A DNA stretch of 15,158 nt from JAFAQB01 sp045808425 (GTDB lineage: Archaea; Thermoproteota; Nitrososphaeria; Nitrososphaerales; Nitrososphaeraceae), in assembly GCA_045808425.1 (NCBI GenBank), contig JBJMFM010000251.1:1-15158 (forward strand), written 5' to 3'. The translations under genes were made by a program, and so were the position numbers. Each line of letters opens with the position of its first letter. Position 1 is the stretch's first letter. This document shows positions 6,457 to 12,777 of this stretch, in pieces. The notes under the pieces are model-generated. The model worked only from the letters and a program-made list of their open reading frames with translations, was not told where the DNA came from and ran no database searches.

Positions 6457-6735
6457 ATGAGTTATAGTAGAGACAGCAGTTATGGTCGCGGTAGAGGTAG
6501 GAGTTATGGTGGAGGCGGTAATAGAAGCTTTAACAGAGGATCTCCTGCCCCAAAACCAGTTGAAGTAGGAAAGCAATACGATGTAGAAGTTACAGAAATC
6601 AGTAGACAAGGAGATGGCGTTGCTAGGGTACAAGGATTTGTAGTATTTGTTAAGAATGGAAAAGTTAAGCAGAATGTCAAGGTTCAAGTTGACCAAGTAG
6701 GAGACAGGTTTGCTACAGCAACACTTGTTGACTAG
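6457..6735 (+). CDS. TRAM-domain RNA-binding protein with Arg/Gly-rich tail
   Basis: 92-residue protein. Residues 35-92 are a single TRAM domain: VEVGKQYDVEVTEISRQGDG, then VARVQGFVVFVKNGKVKQ, then strands ending VGDRFATATLVD. TRAM is a five-strand OB-like RNA-binding barrel; stand-alone archaeal TRAM proteins act as RNA chaperones, in some archaea linked to cold response. Unusual is the N-terminal tail (5-28), rich in Arg, Gly, Ser and Tyr (YGRGRGRSYGGGG), which resembles RGG-type RNA-binding tails. The start was chosen by the TATA-like box 30 nt upstream and because the family begins close to the domain. Expected to be cytoplasmic and to act on RNA structure. Confidence 0.85.
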   Translation: MSYSRDSSYGRGRGRSYGGGGNRSFNRGSPAPKPVEVGKQYDVEVTEISRQGDGVARVQGFVVFVKNGKVKQNVKVQVDQVGDRFATATLVD

Positions 6736-6790
6736 ATATACAATAATACTTGATTGGTTTGGATAGTCGCTTGATAGCAGAAGTTACATA

Positions 6791-6940
6791 TTATACTGCT
6801 GCGATACCAGCAGCATCTAAATCATCGAATATGATATTATCAATAGAAACTGACTGTGCTAATCCCTCAGACTGGAAATATATATTACATATATACCAAA
6901 AAAATTGATTATTAATTGTGTTATTCCATAATCTGATGCG
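6791..6940 (-). pseudogene. Possible remnant of a gene 3' end
   Basis: A minus-strand frame ends in protein-like sequence YFQSEGLAQSVSIDNIIFDD then LDAAGIAAV and a TAA at 6791-6793, but it has no start codon and upstream turns into low-complexity (NNQFFWYICN). A second frame over the same bases begins ATGAGCGCATCAG near 6944 and stops before the good part. This looks like a frameshifted gene end; chance is not excluded. Confidence 0.25.
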
Positions 6941-6943
6941 CTC

Positions 6944-7225
6944 ATGTTAGTAGAGAGATTAAGTAAACCTCGGCTCAGTAGATTCACGGTTTTTGAAATT
7001 CCGGAGCATATGGAGTTTGAAACAATATCAGTCAGGCTGATTAAAAAACTGCATCAAAATGCGGTAATACAAATAGCTTCGTCAGTATCGAAAACATGTA
7101 GCAGAGACATAAGGGATGTCATAAAAATTGCAAAATTATGTAATCCATCCGATACAGAAGAAGACATAAACAGACTCGTATCTATTCACCATAAGTATCG
7201 CAAAACAGGCAGAGAATACAACTGA
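6944..7225 (+). pseudogene. C-terminal fragment of an AAA+ ATPase
   Basis: 93 residues beginning ERLSKPRLSRFTVFEIPE, which is the sensor-1/arginine-finger segment of Lon/RuvB-like AAA+ proteins (usual form LSKPLLSRF), followed by the helical lid: SVRLIKKLHQNAVIQIASS and CSRDIRDVIKIAKLCNPSDT. The Arg of sensor 2 would be in SRDIRD. Walker A and Walker B are absent and the upstream frame stops at once, so at least 150 residues of the ATPase core are missing. An isolated lid cannot hydrolyse ATP. It is most likely a relic; expression as an adaptor-like peptide cannot be excluded from sequence. Confidence 0.6.
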
Positions 7226-7272
7226 TAACAATCAAGGATACTGCATAAAATACGAAAAATATCCGCTTCTAA

Positions 7273-7485
7273 CTATGATCTAATAGAAAACACAAAGGGG
7301 AAAAAAGAGGATAGTCTAGTTATGAGAAAACATTGTATGATCATCTGCAAACCTTGTTGATATCCTGCACAGTATTCTGAACCAGGAGTACCGGCTTCAG
7401 TAGGGCCATTATATGTAAACTTGAGCTGGAGTAGATACTCTTCGGGATCATCGTCGACATCATGATGATGAAAGTCAGAATCTGC
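7273..7485 (-). pseudogene. Start-less ORF, possible gene remnant
   Basis: Seventy codons open between stops, reading ADSDFHHHDVDDDPEEYLLQ, then LKFTYNGPTEAGTPGSEYCA, then GYQQGLQMII and a hydrophobic end. The first 50 residues look like real protein (acidic, Gly/Pro turns) and CAGYQQG resembles the GYxxG repeats of small exported archaeal proteins, but no ATG, GTG or TTG precedes this part. Function unknown. Confidence 0.3.
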
Positions 7486-7507
7486 CTAGTTTGTTTCTTC
7501 AAAATGA

Positions 7508-7636
7508 GTGGAGAAGCATAATCGGTTTGGCGTGCGTAAAGACAGATCTATTAAAGATTGTATATGTAATAATTGTCTGTTAGCCCGGGACGATATTAGT
7601 ACCTTTTACAAAAAATATGGTGTAGTAAAACATTAA
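7508..7636 (+). CDS. Possible 42-aa CxCxxC protein
   Basis: From a GTG at 7508: EKHNRFGVRKDRSIKDCICN then NCLLARDDISTFYKKYGVVK, ending at TAA 7636. C22, C24 and C27 form CxCxxC, a possible metal site; the rest is basic and helical. A second in-frame GTG (7532-7534 region) would shorten it by eight residues. There is no clear ribosome-binding site. The composition is convincing but the length is near the chance limit. Confidence 0.4.
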   Translation: MEKHNRFGVRKDRSIKDCICNNCLLARDDISTFYKKYGVVKH

Positions 7637-7831
7637 TCATCTCACAACCACTCACATTGCTGGAATTGGAGTTGGACGTTATGCAGAAGGATTTCAAAAG
7701 CTCTTCTTTGTTTTAGTCCAGCTCGTCTAATGATTTTTTAATTGACAATATCTCTTATCAGATCAAAACTATAATGCTGTCAGGAACTTCGCAAAGACAA
7801 ACATTGAAAAGATTAATAGGAGAAAACTAGA

Positions 7832-8014
7832 TTGCGAAATGGACAACAAATTAAGGAAAAAGAAGTTAAAGAAGAAGTAGTACGTCTTATCGAACAAGAC
7901 AAGAATGATAACTACCTTAGCATACTAATAATGCTTTGTATGACTCAATATTATTATATAGGAAATTTAAGTGTGGAGTTCCGGATTTTTATTATAGGGA
8001 CGTATAGTGACTGA
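7832..8014 (+). CDS. Possible small hypothetical protein
   Basis: TTG start preceded by GGAG (7819-7822) eight or nine bases away; the first 30 residues (RNGQQIKEKEVKEEVVRLIE then QDKNDNYLS) are strongly charged and helical like a real protein, the rest is hydrophobic and overlaps the 3' end of the better supported minus-strand gene at 7954. One of the two is likely wrong in the overlap; this one may be a truncated remnant. Confidence 0.25.
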   Translation: MRNGQQIKEKEVKEEVVRLIEQDKNDNYLSILIMLCMTQYYYIGNLSVEFRIFIIGTYSD

Positions 8015-8295
8015 GTATCAGTACCGATGTTATCCACAAAACTAAATTCGCCGCTCAATCGCTTTAACTCGATAAATTTCTTGCTTGGCTTTTCAGTCTG
8101 TACAATGTAATTGATTATAATGCCTCCACCTGCTCCAGTCAGGATGAATAGAATCTCTTGATTGCTATAGTTAATATAGTAAAGCATTGGAGTTAAACCC
8201 AAAGCTGATTGAGCAGAGTATACTATCACTTTGAGCAGGTCTTCTAAGGTTTCATATTGTAGGAAGGTCGTAAACCTCTCTTTGATTTGTGACAT
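7954..8295 (-). CDS. Hypothetical protein, 113 aa
   Basis: Reads MSQIKERFTTFLQYETLEDL, then LKVIVYSAQSALGLTPMLYY, then a beta-rich segment (EILFILTGAGGGIIINYIVQ) and a tail ending LYVPIIKIRNSTLKFPI. Well-balanced soluble composition and normal codon use support real coding. I do not recognise a named family; the helix-then-strands order with a Gly-rich turn would suit a small sensor or ligand-binding fold, but that is a guess. A TATA-like stretch (minus-strand complement of 8316-8325) lies 21-30 nt before the ATG, consistent with its own leaderless promoter rather than read-through from the SDR gene. Confidence 0.65.
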   Translation of the reverse strand: MSQIKERFTTFLQYETLEDLLKVIVYSAQSALGLTPMLYYINYSNQEILFILTGAGGGIIINYIVQTEKPSKKFIELKRLSGEFSFVDNIGTDTQSLYVPIIKIRNSTLKFPI

Positions 8296-8315
8296 ATCAA
8301 ATTATGAGAATATGT

Positions 8316-8325
8316 CTATATATAT
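8316..8325 (-). promoter_or_regulatory. TATA-like box of the 113-aa hypothetical gene
   Basis: A TATATATAGA-type stretch on the minus strand 21-30 nt upstream of the ATG at 8295, consistent with a leaderless archaeal promoter. Confidence 0.4.
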
Positions 8326-8408
8326 CAATATAGTCTTAGTATTACTCACCCCTTTTGTGTAATTGGTCCTCTTTCTTATGTGGGGAATAAGAGCTGGGTA
8401 TTTTTTGT

Positions 8409-9125
8409 CTACCAGGGTAGAGGCTCACCATCACAAAAAAAGCCACCACTTGGACCATCGTCTGGTAGTACTGCAGCCCAGACTATTCCTTTTGCTCCTT
8501 CCTGCACTGGACGTCCTCCATGATCGCCCATATCTGTAGCCACCCATCCAGGATCAACAGAATTGACCAATATGCCAGTATTTACAAGCTCTGCTGCAAG
8601 CTTCCTTGTAAGTACATTTAGTGCCGCTTTTGAGATGCTATAAGCTGGCGTTCCACCATAATTCATATAGTGTAGTGAACCTCCAAGACTAGATACGTTA
8701 ACTATGCGTCCATATTTATTTGTCTTCATCATGGGAATAAATGCTTGTGATAGTCTCCATGGTCCAAAGAGATTTGTTATTAGTGCCTGGTTTACAACTT
8801 TTAAGTCTGCATCGACTGCGTTTTGCCATGTGTCATACGCAATGGCTGCATTATTGACCAACACATCTAAATGTCCAAATCGTTGATCAACTTCTTTGAC
8901 TAGATTGGAAATACTATTTTGATCTGATACATTAAGTTGGCAAAACGTCACATCATCAAGACCATTTTTTTCATTCAATTGATAAGCAGCTGCCTTTCCT
9001 TTGGCTAAATCACGAGCACCAAGTAGAACTCTTAGACCTGATTTGGCCAATTGTTTACAAATCTCAAATCCAAGACCACGATTACCTCCGGTTATCAGAG
9101 CAATTTTCCTTTTTTTGTCACTCAT
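8409..9125 (-). CDS. Short-chain dehydrogenase/reductase (SDR)
   Basis: Classical SDR of 238 residues from MSDKKRKIALITGG. It carries the cofactor loop TGGNRGLG, the NNAA structural motif (LVNNAAIAYD), the catalytic Ser in VNVSSLGGSL and the YSISK catalytic Tyr/Lys pair, followed by VDPGWVATDMG. The GARDLAKG after the second strand, with Arg close to the strand end, suggests NADP(H) preference. The pattern and short loop resemble carbonyl-reductase-like SDRs that reduce aldehydes or ketones; the substrate is not readable. The frame is open 15 codons further to an ATG at 9170 (MMIDELFIIS), but family members start just before the first strand. It is followed on the same strand, after 113 nt, by the hypothetical gene at 7954. 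Confidence 0.9.
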   Translation of the reverse strand: MSDKKRKIALITGGNRGLGFEICKQLAKSGLRVLLGARDLAKGKAAAYQLNEKNGLDDVTFCQLNVSDQNSISNLVKEVDQRFGHLDVLVNNAAIAYDTWQNAVDADLKVVNQALITNLFGPWRLSQAFIPMMKTNKYGRIVNVSSLGGSLHYMNYGGTPAYSISKAALNVLTRKLAAELVNTGILVNSVDPGWVATDMGDHGGRPVQEGAKGIVWAAVLPDDGPSGGFFCDGEPLPW

Positions 9126-9313
9126 GGATGTATCATCATCAGAAATAATAAAAAGTTCATCTATCATCACTTCACAGATTAAACAAGTAATTACATACTC
9201 CTTTCAAATTGCATTTTCTAGGAGAACAATATCCTAATATAAATAATCAATCAGCTAATCAACATGCACTAATCGAACCAGTTGAAGGCAACATTAGCAG
9301 ATAATGCACGACT

Positions 9314-9351
9314 GCTGTTATGTTATGGGCCACTCTAACAACTATAACAGC
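9314..9351. repeat. Inverted repeat (hairpin candidate)
   Basis: Perfect eight-base arms GCTGTTAT (9314-9321) and ATAACAGC (9344-9351) with an inner GTTA/TAAC pair (9322-9325 and 9336-9339), making a two-part stem around a ten-base loop. It lies in the 400-nt gap between the SDR start and the end of the winged-helix gene, which otherwise shows no convincing ORF. Could be an RNA hairpin or a binding site. Confidence 0.35.
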
Positions 9352-9538
9352 TGAGTCTATTCAAAAAAATTCAAAGTATTGATCTATAATTAGCAAATCA
9401 CAAAGTATTAGGCTGGCTCCTATAACCGACCAACACCAATAAAATGTCCGTCACAATGTTTATGCTGTAGTGATAATACCTGCAACACTTGTCTTTTGTT
9501 GTTTGTTTTAGTGAGTAGTGTGGTGGATCCAGGTTTAG

Positions 9539-9557
9539 GTTTAGATTTAGTCTAAAC
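9539..9557. repeat. GTTTAG-type repeats with hairpin after the winged-helix gene
   Basis: GTTTAGA (9539-9545) and TCTAAAC (9551-9557) are perfect seven-base arms around TTTAG. The same GTTTA/TAAAC units recur on both sides (AGGTTTAGG before, GTTTATCTAAAC after, 9559-9570). Being just beyond the minus-strand stop at 9577 it may act at the end of that transcript. Confidence 0.35.
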
Positions 9558-9576
9558 AGTTTATCTAAACTTTTTA

Positions 9577-9954
9577 CTAGTCCACAAATTTATTATCGGC
9601 TCGTTTTTCCATATTACCTCGTAGAGTCCCTTTTAAAACAAGTATATCTTTCATTCCTTGATTGTGTATTAATATATCTATAATCCTTTGGAGTTCTTGT
9701 GCAGGTAATTTTTTCCCTTCTACAGACATCATCATGATTGAGTCAATTGCTTTGAGTTTCCGAAAATATTTAATTGCGGTTTCAATCCTTGCGTACGAAC
9801 TAAAAAATACCATACCAAAGGAAGTCGGATGGTACTTATCATCAATTCTTTTTATCAAACCAGCACGCATTAATTTTTCCATCCTTGAATGATATTGTTT
9901 ATGGGTTAGTCTTACTCTTAATAAGAACAAAAACAACAACAACAAATCATTCAA
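9577..9954 (-). pseudogene. Winged-helix transcriptional regulator, N-terminus damaged
   Basis: The body is clear: LTHKQYHSRMEKLMRAGLIK, then RIDDKYHPTSFGMVFFSSYA, then a long helix (RIETAIKYFRKLKAID). This is the recognition helix, wing and linker of a winged-helix protein type common in ammonia-oxidising archaea (LTRKQYYSR...GLIKR...LTSFG). The first helices of the DNA-binding domain are missing: the frame starts MNDLLLLFLFLLRVR, a leucine run from a (TTG)n tract. One frame over, the same bases read FVLIKSK just before LTHKQ, which is the expected family sequence, so a one-base shift plus an upstream TGA has removed the N-terminus. C-terminal half about 60 residues of unclear role. Probably non-functional as a DNA binder. 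Confidence 0.6.
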
Positions 9955-9994
9955 GCAAGTTCTTAAGTAAGGTCTGCCATGATAATAAATAGCA

Positions 9995-10174
9995 ATGATA
10001 AATTACAGTAACCCACAAGGAAGATATAGCAATATTAGTAATCCCAAGAACGGCTATGAGAGAGTTGTAGAAGATAGAGACAATAGCAAACATCTTCAGG
10101 TATTTATGAATGGTAGCTGGAGGCATAGCCATAGATGCAGAGAATCTACAAATAAGGAGTGTAGAATGAAGTAG
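9995..10174 (+). CDS. Possible 59-aa hydrophilic protein
   Basis: ATG to TAG reading MINYSNPQGRYSNISNPKNG, YERVVEDRDNSKHLQVFMNG, SWRHSHRCRESTNKECRMK. It is strongly polar, with clustered His/Arg/Cys near the end. The opposite strand over nearly the same bases is an open hydrophobic frame (9947-10132), so only one can be real. I favour the plus strand slightly because of its balanced composition, but there is no promoter or family support. Confidence 0.25.
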   Translation: MINYSNPQGRYSNISNPKNGYERVVEDRDNSKHLQVFMNGSWRHSHRCRESTNKECRMK

Positions 10175-11081
10175 TATTAGTGCTAATTATCTCGTAATAA
10201 AAATTTCGCTCAATAATATCTAACAGTACATAAAAAATAAAATCATTATTATTATGATGTGTTCTATATGGTTAACTTTGTATTAGTCTAATTCTTTAGT
10301 CGTTAGTTTCATTGAATAATATGAAAGCTTAATGCTAACAATTTATAGCTAGTAGTAATATTGAGTGATAGCAATAACATGGCTCGAAGTTTTTTAAAAA
10401 TAAGATAAGATAATGTATTAAATTGAATTTAAAAATATAATGTATCACGTTTGGCTCAAAATTCAAACTACTATATTGTAACTATATTAGGATAGGTAAG
10501 ATATTATTATCACATATCGAACCTTGAACAATAAAGAATGCATACTGAAAAAAGCATATATCCTCTTCTATGTTCATGGTATTGGGTGATCAACTTCTGC
10601 TTTTTTTACAGTGTTTGTATTTAAAACCAGCGATGATTTACTGATAGAATTCTAAGTAATATAGCATATAGGAGTTATAATGAAGGTTGGAGTTGGTCTT
10701 TCTATGGACCAAATGCTATATGAGATACATACCACCAACTTTTTTGTTTGGTTTGGCGGAGTTTGTAGTCGGGGAGCTTACTACTGAATTGTATCCAACT
10801 TTCGATTCTTTATGTAGATAAGATCATTTAATAGTTTGACTATGTGATTCATGACTAGACAGCTAATATTAGCTCAAAGAGCCTGGTGGTTTATATAACG
10901 TTCTTTTTGGTTCTGTTAGTGTATGGAATCATAGACTGGTTGCTAAATTCCAAATAGGCAGCGGATAAAAAAGAGACTATCAATTAATCTGCAGCATTGA
11001 TCTATTGATCTATTTTTTGATATAATGTTTTAGCGCAAAATAAGCATAAGTTAGCAAATGCAACATCAACAATCAAGAAAA
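10175..11081. other. Gene-poor AT-rich spacer
   Basis: About 900 nt with frequent stops in all six frames. Besides the 35-aa candidate at 10680, a start-less plus-strand frame around 10868-10957 reads as one hydrophobic helix (VVYITFFLVLLVYGIIDWLL), and a 31-codon minus ORF near 10480-10575 has no support. I see no tRNA-like cloverleaf, no T-loop sequence (GTTCRA in context) and no repeat array. Confidence 0.5.
10680..10787 (+). CDS. Possible 35-aa peptide with a ribosome-binding site
   Basis: ATG at 10680, five bases after GGAG (10671-10674). Reads MKVGVGLSMDQMLYEIHTTN then FFVWFGGVCSRGAYY and TGA. The sequence has no recognisable motif. It is the only start with good ribosome-binding spacing in the 900-nt stretch between 10175 and 11081. 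Within it, TTGGTC and GACCAA arms (about 10694-10713) could pair, so a structured RNA is an alternative reading. Confidence 0.25.
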   Translation: MKVGVGLSMDQMLYEIHTTNFFVWFGGVCSRGAYY

Positions 11082-11360
11082 TCATTTTTGGGTATTGGAT
11101 AAGAAAAATGAAAATAAAAAAGGTGATATTTTATGTACAGCTTTGAAATTTGAACTTTGCGTTCGCACTCTTTCCAGCATGTTTAGTTGTCCATTCTTGA
11201 AATACTGGACTTGATTCATAGTTACATTGACATGACCATTCCACAGTTTTGGGTTGCCTCCATTCGTCTTTTCACAGGTTGTCTTGTCAGGGATTTTACA
11301 AAGAAAGGCTTGACTTAGCACTACCACGGAGCTATTATGAAGGGTTAGTGCAATTATCAA
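11082..11360 (-). CDS. Possible small exported protein, 92 aa
   Basis: From a TTG at 11360: a hydrophobic N-terminus MIIALTLHNSSVVVLSQAFL, then CKIPDKTTCEKTNGGNPKLW and GHVNVTMNQVQYFKNGQL, and a basic tail. The start region resembles a signal peptide ending near SQA-F, with two Cys (CKIPDKTTC) right after it that could bridge outside the cell. No ATG exists in the frame; upstream codons (INIIARI) are also hydrophobic, so an earlier non-ATG start is possible. No family recognised. The tail after about residue 70 (ISPFLFSFFLSNTQK) looks less natural, suggesting the 3' end may be altered. Confidence 0.35.
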   Translation of the reverse strand: MIIALTLHNSSVVVLSQAFLCKIPDKTTCEKTNGGNPKLWNGHVNVTMNQVQYFKNGQLNMLERVRTQSSNFKAVHKISPFLFSFFLSNTQK

Positions 11361-11545
11361 TGTTATTCTCGCAATTATATTAATATCCGGTCGACTAAAA
11401 TTTATGAATATATTTCAGGATAAAATTCAATTCTCCAACGGTTCTCCAACAAGATACGTTGTAAATATTTATTTTAAACTAATCTTGTAACTAGCTTTCG
11501 ACATTTTTAGATGGACAGATTGATGGCTGATGATGATAATAATAA

Positions 11546-12007
11546 CTATGGTCCTTCTAGTTCTTGCTTTATTAATTTAGCTAGCGAGTCTATAGAGATT
11601 GGTTTATCCGCGAAGCATCTCATAGTCAGTTTTGGAAATGCCATTCTAAATTCATCATTGTAGTACTCAATTGCAGTAAAAAAACATACCTTTACTTTAT
11701 TATCTATTTCCTTCATCTTTTTATACAATTCAAAACCATTCATTTTCTGCATTTTTATATCTATAATCAAAAGATCATATACATCAACTCTGAATTTTTC
11801 TAATGCTAATATGGGATTATTGTATGAATCAACTTCAAATCCATTGCTTTTGAGTCCTTTTACTACGACAGAAGTAATATCTCGTTCGTCATCTACTACT
11901 AAAATTTTGTAGATATGATTAGTGTTATTGTTGTCTTTGGTAGCTGTTGCTGTTGTTCCTGCTGTTTTGTAGATACGATCGTTACTAATACTGTTTTTAT
12001 TATTCAA
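11546..12007 (-). CDS. Response regulator, receiver domain only (second copy)
   Basis: 153 residues. A 32-residue Asn/Thr-rich lead precedes a CheY-like receiver: ILVVDDERDI gives the acidic pair D39/D40, LLIIDIKM the phospho-accepting D83, FFTA the switch T111 and ADKPIS the lysine K135. There is no DNA-binding or enzymatic output domain, so it must signal through a partner protein. TTG is the only start available before the domain. It sits downstream of a decayed kinase/regulator remnant and its cognate kinase may be lost, or it may now serve the intact kinase at 12778. About 50% similar to the regulator at 12348 by eye. Confidence 0.85.
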   Translation of the reverse strand: MNNKNSISNDRIYKTAGTTATATKDNNNTNHIYKILVVDDERDITSVVVKGLKSNGFEVDSYNNPILALEKFRVDVYDLLIIDIKMQKMNGFELYKKMKEIDNKVKVCFFTAIEYYNDEFRMAFPKLTMRCFADKPISIDSLAKLIKQELEGP

Positions 12008-12067
12008 ATTTAGCAGGACCAGTATATGCTACCTTCCTTTACTTTTTAATTGTTTCATTTACTAATT

Positions 12068-12136
12068 TCAGGTACTTAGTGCAAATGCAATGTCAGGTTC
12101 ATCATCTACAAGCAATATTCTGCTCTCATCATTCAT
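12068..12136 (-). pseudogene. Truncated response regulator remnant
   Basis: ATG at 12136 then MNDESRILLVDDEPDIAFAL ST and TGA. This is the first strand and acidic pair of a receiver domain, closely matching MNNKSRILLVDDERDIALAF of the intact regulator at 12348. The remaining 110 residues are missing. It begins three bases after the stop of the kinase remnant, keeping the typical kinase-regulator junction. Confidence 0.7.
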
Positions 12137-12138
12137 AG

Positions 12139-12296
12139 CTACATTATTACCTTCACAATCTCTTTAATGCCATTCTCTTGTGGTATTTCCAGTGATAGAA
12201 TAATAACTGTAAATGTAGCAGCTTCCTCATTAGTACAAGCAATATAATTTTCAGATATGTCTGTCAACTACCTTCTTCTATCATACCTTTTGACAT
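12139..12296 (-). pseudogene. Remnant of a histidine kinase 3' end
   Basis: Two frames together show the last part of a kinase ATPase domain: MSKGMIEEGS (compare ISKSIIEVHGG in the intact kinase), then after a shift YIACTNEEAATFTVIILSLE (compare IWAENNTDGDGATFTFSLPI), and a tail to a TAG at 12139. It is immediately followed by the truncated regulator, so it is the scar of a former second kinase/regulator pair. Confidence 0.6.
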
Positions 12297-12347
12297 AGAC
12301 GATGTTCATATATCTTACATTAACTCTCATTTAAAAAGCTATTATGA

Positions 12348-12764
12348 CTAATTATAGTTACTGTATGCATCATCGTTGTCATTGATTGATTTTAGTTCAT
12401 CTGTCAGATCCTTTACTAAATCGTCCATTCTGACTGGTTTTCTAATTAGCCGTTTCACACCTAGTTTTGGAAATATTTCTTTTCGAATCTCTTCGTAATA
12501 ATGCATTTCAGAAGCTGTAATAAAGCAAACTTTTACTTTCTTATCTATTTCTTTCATTTGTTGATAAGCTTCAAAGCCATTCATTTTTGGCATTTTAATG
12601 TCAAGAAGTAATAAATCATAGAAACCAGCCTTAAAATTTGATAATGCTTTCGAAGGATTATCAAAAGCATCTACTTTAAAGCCATTATCTTCTAAACCAA
12701 TCTTGAAAGCTAAAGCGATGTCACGTTCATCATCGACAAGCAATATTCTGCTCTTATTATTCAT
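12348..12764 (-). CDS. Response regulator, receiver domain only (first copy)
   Basis: 138-residue CheY-like protein. ILLVDDERD carries D11/D12, LLLLDIKMPKMNG the phosphorylation site D55, CFITASE the switch T83 and LIRKPV the lysine K109; all active-site residues are present. It ends in a short acidic/Asn tail with no output domain. The ATG is 13 nt downstream of the stop of the histidine kinase on the same strand, so the two are surely co-transcribed and cognate. Such single-domain regulators in archaea act on other proteins by docking rather than by binding DNA. Confidence 0.9.
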   Translation of the reverse strand: MNNKSRILLVDDERDIALAFKIGLEDNGFKVDAFDNPSKALSNFKAGFYDLLLLDIKMPKMNGFEAYQQMKEIDKKVKVCFITASEMHYYEEIRKEIFPKLGVKRLIRKPVRMDDLVKDLTDELKSINDNDDAYSNYN

Positions 12765-12777
12765 TGTTGTGATTACT

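Noticed and set aside
8401..8420. TCTACC-AG-GGTAGA near-palindrome at the end of the SDR gene
   Set aside because: It is explained by the codons and stop of the SDR C-terminus (PLPW-stop), and a two-base loop would not form a hairpin terminator.
9530..9570. Telomere-like GGTTTAG repeats
   Set aside because: Only two or three degenerate units, next to a gene end; too short to be a telomeric or CRISPR-type array.
9947..10132. 61-aa hydrophobic minus-strand ORF
   Set aside because: It looks like a membrane protein but lacks a promoter and charge bias, and is mirrored by a hydrophilic plus-strand ORF, a common antisense effect; kept only as an alternative to the 9995-10174 call.
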